Assembly: GCA_003024785.1 (NCBI GenBank)
Contig: PUQB01000329.1
Coordinates: 1-64,000 of the forward strand
From: Selaginella tamariscina
Taxonomy: Eukaryota > Streptophyta > Lycopodiopsida > Selaginellales > Selaginellaceae
Direction: 5' to 3'
Length of the DNA stretch: 64,000 nt
Below the pieces are notes generated by a model. That model was given only the letters and a program-made list of their open reading frames with translations. It did not search any database and was not told the DNA's origin. The first letter of the stretch is position 1; each line of letters begins with the position of its first letter. The translations under genes and the position numbers were made by a program. Below, in pieces: positions 58,600 to 64,000 of this stretch.

Positions 58600-60006
58600 G
58601 AAGTTAGAGGTGAAGAAGCAAATGGAAGAGCTATTGACACAAGGATTTATTCAACCTAGCTAGCAAGTTACCTTATGGAGCTTAAGTACTCCTTGTGCAA
58701 AAGAAGAACGGATCGATGAAAATGTGTATTGATTATCATGCCTTGAACAAGGTGATAAGTTTTCTATGCCAAGAGCTGATGATTTGTTTGATCGGCTTGT
58801 AAGGTCAAGGTGATTTACCAAAATTAACTTACGGAGCGGGTACCATCATATTGTTGTAAAAGAGCAGAACGTTGCTAAGACAACATTCATAATCTAGCAT
58901 AGTCATTTTGAGTTTTTTGTTATGCCATTTGGCATGACGAATGCCCCTACAATGTTCATGTAATTAATGAATTTCATTTTTGCCAATTATATTGATTGTT
59001 TTGTTGAAGTCTTCTTAAATGATATTCTCATCTATAATAGAAATTTAAAGAAGCATGTAAAACATCTTCATCTAGTGCTGTAGACTCTTAGGGAGAAGAA
59101 CTATATGCTAAGCTCTCAAAGTGTGAGTTTGCTAAGAAGGAGGTGCTCGGGCATATTATTTTTAAGGATCCTAATTCTAAAAAGGTAGATATAGTGAGAC
59201 ATTGGCATGTGCCTAAGGACGTGCAAGTGCTCAAGAGTTTTATGGGCTTGGTTATTACTATCATCAATTCATTTAAGGCTTCAATCATTTAGCTCTTCCT
59301 TTAACATTATTGATGAGAAAGATGTTACATTTGAGTGGTCTGCAAGGTAGAGTGCAGCATTTGAAGTTTTGAAGACTGCATTAATAACAACACTAGTGTT
59401 AGTTATTGCTAATGAGAACAAGTCTTATGAGGTGTACACAGATGCATGTGGCTTTATCACTAGAGGAATTCTTATGATCAGGAACTAATGGTTGTCGTGT
59501 ATGCCATGTGCACCTAAAGGCACTATCTACATAATGGACACCCCTTCAAAGTATTTATTAATCACAAACCCTTGAGGCATTTCTTAGATTAGAAGGATCT
59601 AAATGCTAGAAAAGCTTGTTGGTCAGTGTTTCTACATGAGTTTTTAAGACTTATGACTATCTATTATAAGGAGGGGAAGGAGAACGTGGTTGCAAATTCT
59701 CTTTCTTGTATTAAACGATTAAATATTATTAAAAAGATTTAAGGAGGTTTAGTTTCTTTGATTCGCAAAGCACAAGCTAAGAATCTAGCTTATTAGCAGC
59801 ATCTTAGTAGTTTGGGGGAGCCTTATGTTGAGCAGAATGGTTTACTATTGTACAAGCAACACTTGGTAGTGCCTAGAGCTTGTTACAACATCATGCAGAA
59901 GATGCATGATAATCCATTTGTTGGACATGGAGAAAAGGCCAAAACATATGACTTGGTGAAACATCGATTCTTCTGGCCTGACATGAAGGAGGACATTGTG
60001 GAGTAT
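58600..60006 (+). pseudogene. Reverse transcriptase, RNase H and integrase finger of the third gypsy element
   Basis: Reverse transcriptase: FTKINLRSGYHHIVV, FEFFVMPFGMTNAPTMF, FVEVFLNDILIYN (FLND in place of YVDD, so the second catalytic Asp pair is altered). RNase H is fragmentary. Integrase finger: DNPFVGHGEKAKTYDLVKHR then FFWPDMKEDIVEYVC, cut after the first Cys by the TRIM-like insertion; CQSVKAK follows at 61311. Confidence 0.75.
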
Positions 60007-60011
60007 GTTTG

Positions 60012-60186
60012 TGTCATAGTTCTAACCTGGTGAGTGATGACTACCTGGGTAAAGATTGTGGGATATGTGGGATATGTGGGCAAAAAGACCCAAGCGGACC
60101 TGGGTCATCATGACCAGGGGCCCTCTCATAAACACTAATTGGCCCTTTGCCTAGTTGGCATAAGGGGAGAGGGAAAGGTTGTGACA
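60012..60186 (+). repeat. 5' LTR of the TRIM-like element
   Basis: Contains GTGGGATATGTGGGATATGT, a short duplication missing from the other LTR. Confidence 0.9.
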
Positions 60187-60188
60187 TT

Positions 60189-60219
60189 TGGTATCGGAGC
60201 GGTCCCGGGTTCGATTCTC
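60189..60219 (+). other. Primer-binding site of the TRIM-like element
   Basis: TGGTATCGGAGC differs at one base from the initiator-Met tRNA complement TGGTATCAGAGC. The next bases, GGTCCCGGGTTCGATTC, look like a tRNA T-arm. Confidence 0.75.
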
Positions 60220-60289
60220 ATCAGGGATGAATTTTGAGTAAAGCTCAAGCCACTAAGGTTGGCGCACTTGTCCTTGCCTAACTAAACCC

Positions 60290-60880
60290 CTCGATCACAT
60301 GTGTACAGCCAAGCGGCTCTGTGATCACCTCTGGCATGTCAATCTCACATGTGTACAACCAAGCGGCTCTGTGATCACCTCTGGCCCGATTGACATGTGA
60401 TGCGACCTCGATCACATGTGTACAGCCAAGCGGCTCTGTGATCACCTCTGGCCCGATTGACATGTGATGCGACCTCGATCACATGTGTACAGCCAAGCGG
60501 CTCTGTGATCGCCTCTGGCCCGATTGACATATGATCGAGGTCATATGATCGAGGTCGCATGTGTACAGCCAAGCGCTCTGTGATCGCCTCTGGCCCGATT
60601 GACATTTGATGCGAGTACAGCTTGCGGGCTGGGTTGCGATTAACATCTGATGCGAGTACAGCTTGCGGGCTGGGTTGCAAGTCAAGCGTAAGTAGAGCTA
60701 AGCGTGAGTAGAAACACCTCTGGCTGACTCACATCTTGCGAGCTGGGTTGCAAGTCAAGCGTAAGTAGAGCCATGGCCCGATTGACATGTGATGCGACCT
60801 CGATCACATGTGTACAGCCAAGCGGCTCTGTGATCGCCTCTGGCCCGATTGACATGTGATGCGAGTACAGCTTGCGGGCT
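60290..60880. repeat. Internal tandem repeat A of the TRIM-like element
   Basis: Five to six units of about 55-70 bp: CGATCACATGTGTACAGCC, AAGCGGCTCTGTGATC, CCTCTGGCCCGATTGACATG, TGATGCGACCT. CACATGTG and GATCAC are palindromic or inverted within the unit. Confidence 0.85.
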
Positions 60881-61080
60881 GGGTTGCGAGTCAAGCGTAA
60901 GTAGAGCTAAGCGCGAGTAGAAACGCCTCTGGCTGACTCGCATCTTGCGGGCTGGGTTGCGAGTCAAGCGTAAGTAGAGCTAAGCGTGAGTAGAAACGCC
61001 TCTGGCTGCACCTTCTAGAGGAAGGGCATGAGTAGAAACGCCTCTGGCTACACCTTTTGGAGGAAGGCATAGTAGCAACC
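60610..61080. repeat. Internal tandem repeat B of the TRIM-like element
   Basis: Units with GAGTACAGCTTGCGGGCTGG, GTTGCGAGTCAAGCGTAAGT and AGAAACGCCTCTGGCTGACT, interleaved with repeat A around 60780-60870. Confidence 0.8.
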
Positions 61081-61128
61081 CCTTGAAGTTTGTGGATGAG
61101 GGCATCCACTTTCTCAAATGGTGGAGAG

Positions 61129-61291
61129 TGTCATAGTTCTAACTTGGTGAGATGACTACCTGGGTAAAGATTGTGGATATATGGGCAAAAAGACCCAAGC
61201 GGACCTGGGTCATCATGAACAAGGGCCCTCTCATAAACACCAATTGGCCCTTTGCCTAGTTGGCATAAGGGGAGAGGGAAAGGTTGTGACA
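61129..61291 (+). repeat. 3' LTR of the TRIM-like element
   Basis: Matches the LTR at 60012-60186 apart from small indels and a few substitutions. Confidence 0.9.
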
Positions 61292-61296
61292 GTTTG

Positions 61297-62351
61297 CACT
61301 TATGCTAAGTGCCAATCAGTTAAGGCCAAGAGAGTGGCTTAGCATGGACTACTAATACCTTTGGAAGTGCCTCATGGAAGATGGGAGAGTATCTTTATGG
61401 ATTTTATTACGCATCTCTCGAAGACACTATGTTGTAATGAACATGTGTGAGTCATTGTGGATTGCTTGAGCAAGTAAGCTAAGTTCATTCCTTTGAAGAA
61501 AGATGTAACAATAAAGAAGTTCGCATTGGTGTATCTAATGCAAGTGTATCCTAAGCATGGGATGCTAGAGAACATTGTTAGTGACTGAGACATCAAGTTC
61601 AATTCGGCATTTTGGGTGAAGTTCTATAGAAGACTTGGCACTAATGACTTTAGTAGTGAAGATCACCTACAGTCAAATGGTCAGACTAAGTGTGTGAACC
61701 AGGTTCTAAAGGATATGTTAAAACATGTGTGGCTAAGAAGCAAGGATAGTGGAATAAGTTCTTGCCTTTGGTTGAGTTTGTCTACAACATAGCTCTCTAA
61801 AATGTTAGTTTGTTTTATGCTTACAAAGGTAGACATCCTCGATCTCCAGCATGCTAGGAAGTGGTAAGAGAGGATGTCAAAGCTCTAACTTGGCTATGGA
61901 GATGGATGAGATATTTCTAATGTGTTGGAAGAATTTGCTTAAGGTAAAGGACTGAGCTAAAATGATGAGAAGCACGCACTTACAGGTAGTTCAATGTAGG
62001 AGACAAAGTGTTTATGCGAGTTATCTTTCATTGAAGCATAGTTCTATACAACTGTTGCAGACTAAGAAGTGTGAGAAGCTAATCCTCAGTATGTTGTCCA
62101 TATGAAATCCTTAAAAAGATTAATGTTGTGGCTTACAAGTTGATGCTTGAGGGAGTGCAACTACATCATGTGTTTCATGTGAGTCAACTAAAGAGGGCCC
62201 TTGTATGTAAAGAAGTACTAGTACACTCACTTGAAAAGTCAAGGAGTCTGACCAAGAGGATCTTTGAAGCAACTTGTTATAAATAAAGAAAATCATCAAT
62301 GTAAATCTTTACAAAGTGTACACAATTAGGACTTCTTCCAAGGGGAAGGAA
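61297..62351 (+). pseudogene. Rest of the integrase of the third gypsy element
   Basis: CQSVKAK, then GRWESIFMDFITHLSKTLCC, VIVDCLSK, LENIVSD (second Asp) and QSNGQTKCVNQVLKDML (Glu replaced by Lys/Cys context), and a C-terminal VAYKLMLEGVQLHHVFHVSQ. No chromodomain is seen before the 3' LTR. Confidence 0.7.
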
Positions 62352-62568
62352 TGTTACAGTCAGACATTAGTCCATGGTCTTTGTCAAAAATTGACCATGA
62401 TTGATCTCGTGCTTAATCTAATCACATGAGTTTAAGGGAAGCCCTAATTTGGAGAGTGACGGGAGTTGCATAGCATTGAAGTGGAATTCAACTTGTGCAA
62501 CTCAAGGGTGAGCCAGCGTGCTCTAAGGTTAGGCAACATCTATATAGTAGTGCCGTAGAAGTATAACA
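62352..62568 (+). repeat. 3' LTR of the third gypsy element
   Basis: TGTTACAG to TATAACA, 217 bp, with a polypurine tract just before it. Confidence 0.75.
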
Positions 62569-62789
62569 ACACACAAACATAACATACAAGATTCGGTTAA
62601 CGAGCATGCCATAACATCTTAAGTTTGTTACATATAAGATCATTATGCATTAGGAGATCAATAATAAACTGTATAATAGACTCATTTGGTGCTTGTTTCA
62701 AATTATAAAATTATTGTAATGCATCGTCAAAATCTTCTACTTTCCAAAGTTAATTTACTCCACTTGAAGAGTAAACCGACATTGGTTGA

Positions 62790-63130
62790 TGATAGGTGAT
62801 TCTAAAGAGTAACATATAAAAGACATGTCATGAACTTATGAAGGCATTGTGTAACTATAATATATAACAATATTAATGACGTGAACTAATCGAAGGCATT
62901 GTGCAGCTATCCATCTATGATATGTGGCAATATTAATGAATGAGTTAATCAAAGTCATTATGTAGTTATTCACTCATGATATTTAGCAATATTGATGAAA
63001 TGAACTAGTCAATGATGAACATTTGCACCTAGAACACCTTAAAAAGGTTGAGGATGCAAGCATGGATTTGATTTAAAAGGGGCATGAAGTCAAGTTTTGA
63101 GGAGGAGAAGAAACTTGAGTTTATACTATG
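62790..63130. repeat. Right copy of the long inverted repeat, with internal triplication
   Basis: The inverse of 56355-56555. A unit of about 60-65 bp (AAGGCATTGTGTAACTAT, then GATATGTGGCAATATTAATG) occurs three times here (from about 62840, 62895 and 62950) and once on the left. Confidence 0.7.
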
Positions 63131-63326
63131 TAAATTAGTTGTTTAAAAAGCGATGCTCCATACTAATTATTATATAAAAAAAAAATTTAATACTAGTAAC
63201 CGTACAAAACAAGACAATTCAAAGAAACAAAAAGAATTCTTTCAAAACTTGTCTGACTTCTCCATGAGTGTGAAAATCACAAGACACAACGGAATAAATA
63301 TACAAAAAAAAATATATAAAAACTTA

Positions 63327-63495
63327 AATTCAAGATTAAGGTTTATACATACAACCAAAATATTTCTAATCATATTTAGTCTACATTATAAATTAATAGT
63401 CTTAGTTATAAATTCAAGATTAAGGTTTATACATACGAACTAAATATTTCTAATCATATTTAGTCTACCCTATAAATTAATAGTCTTAGTTATAG
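63327..63495. repeat. 84-bp tandem duplication
   Basis: Two units starting AATTCAAGATTAAGGTTTAT at 63327 and 63411, each ending AATAGTCTTAGTTATA. Confidence 0.85.
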
Positions 63496-64000
63496 GATTA
63501 GCCACACTATAAATATCTTTAGATATATTAATAATTTAAGCATATACCTTAGGTATATATCTACTTATTATAATACTTAAATATATTATAATAGTATAGA
63601 TATAAAACATTAAATATAGAATTATATAAGAAAAAAAACGTTATTATATATACTTATAATACTCATTATATGTATAATAAAGCTTCTATATAAACTTATT
63701 TAAAATAATAAAAGTTTTACCATTTGTATATACAGTCTCAACACACACACACACACACAGAGTCAATTTGGTTACTGGTAATATGGTAATCATACACCTA
63801 AGGGATGCTTGAAGGATAATAAGTTGAGAAATTACCCATCTTTTCTTCTTATTATAGCATCCTAAAGGGACGATCGTTTCTGCAAATGTCATGGTTGCCA
63901 GCTTTTGCATAATATTAATAATAAATAATACTAATATTAATATTTTCCTAATACTTAATTCGAGATAAAAAATATATTAAAGTTTAGTTATCACTCTTAT
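63496..64000. other. AT-rich interval at the window edge
   Basis: Mostly AT-rich. On the minus strand, 63910-63830 reads MQKLATMTFAETIVPLGCYN then KKKRW before a GTAATT donor-like site; this could be an exon of a gene continuing outside the window, but support is weak. A CA run lies at 63740-63758. Confidence 0.35.

Larger units (their letters stand above)
60012..61291 (+). mobile_element. TRIM-like non-autonomous LTR retrotransposon
   Basis: 1280 bp with LTRs 60012-60186 and 61129-61291, both TGTCATAGTTCTAAC to AGGTTGTGACA. The target duplication GTTTG is perfect (60007-60011 and 61292-61296). The primer-binding site TGGTATCGGAGC at 60189-60200 follows two bases after the LTR; a polypurine tract (AAATGGTGGAGAG) precedes the right LTR. 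The interior has no coding capacity and consists of tandem repeats. Removing it restores the integrase Cys pair of the host element. Confidence 0.9.
56600..62568 (+). mobile_element. Decayed Ty3/gypsy retrotransposon, interrupted by a TRIM-like element
   Basis: The 3' LTR is 62352-62568 (TGTTACAG to TATAACA), preceded by the polypurine tract AAGGGGAAGGAA. The 5' LTR survives only as its last part (about 56600-56652, GGCAACATCTA to GTAACA). The primer-binding site TGGTATCAAAGC at 56656-56667 matches the initiator-Met tRNA type. Plus-strand order: gag (57070-57560), zinc knuckle CFECNDPNHYIEDC (about 57670), protease-like (57915-58442), reverse transcriptase (58600-59100), RNase H (59330-59700) and integrase (59810-60006, resuming at 61297). 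All are broken by stops. Confidence 0.8.

Noticed and set aside
60189..60225. tRNA gene (GGTCCCGGGTTCGATTC box)
   Set aside because: Only a T-arm-like string next to an LTR is present; no acceptor, D or anticodon arms can be folded. It is the primer-binding region.

Overview
This window looks like nuclear DNA of a land plant, most likely a seed-free vascular plant (a lycophyte such as Isoetes or Selaginella, or a fern). The reasons are short GT-AG introns in an ARF-like GTPase gene and a YODA-type MAPKKK gene, a PPR gene built from compact 31-residue repeats, and a chromodomain Ty3/gypsy retrotransposon. The species is an inference. Almost every recognisable gene carries one-base frame changes, mostly at G, C or A runs, that disappear if one base is added or removed. 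I read most of these as assembly consensus errors rather than pseudogenes, so all gene models are approximate.

Layout. 1-0.5 kb: the end of an unidentified minus-strand gene. 0.6-6.4 kb: two GC-rich arrays (0.63-1.63 and 4.82-6.38 kb) of a perfect 18-bp palindrome, GGCGGGATTAATCCCGCC, separated by AT-rich tandem repeats and GT/AC microsatellites. 6.7-11.25 kb: a locus coding for a ParB-like domain, a degenerate DNA-methyltransferase-like region and an FCP1/NIF-type HAD phosphatase domain; the first two parts can be spliced in frame onto the first exons of the third. An intron of this locus carries a copy of the palindrome. 12.9-15.5 kb: a divergent pair, a small unrecognised minus-strand gene and ARFRP1 on the plus strand, sharing an 88-bp promoter gap.

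15.5-31 kb is AT-rich sequence and repeats: a region ending in a retroelement-like 3' junction (17.3-20.2 kb), a 1.3-kb direct duplication (20.6-23.25 kb), a decayed chromodomain gypsy element (24.27-29.74 kb, minus strand) and a degenerate tandem region. 31.0-32.5 kb is a PPR gene on the minus strand. 33.3-47.8 kb is a nest three deep: a relic hAT transposase gene is split by a 13.3-kb decayed gypsy element, which is split by a young chromovirus (37677-43829) with a perfect 5-bp target duplication.

48.2-53.7 kb is a YODA-type MAPKKK on the plus strand with at least a dozen exons. 54-56.3 kb is AT-rich. 56.35-63.1 kb is a second nest: long inverted repeats enclose a decayed gypsy element, whose integrase gene is interrupted by a 1.28-kb TRIM-like element with a perfect 5-bp target duplication. 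The host genes are a small minority of the sequence; most of the window is nested transposable elements and satellites.

The most novel-looking material is the ParB/methyltransferase/FCP1-like locus together with the flanking palindromic arrays.
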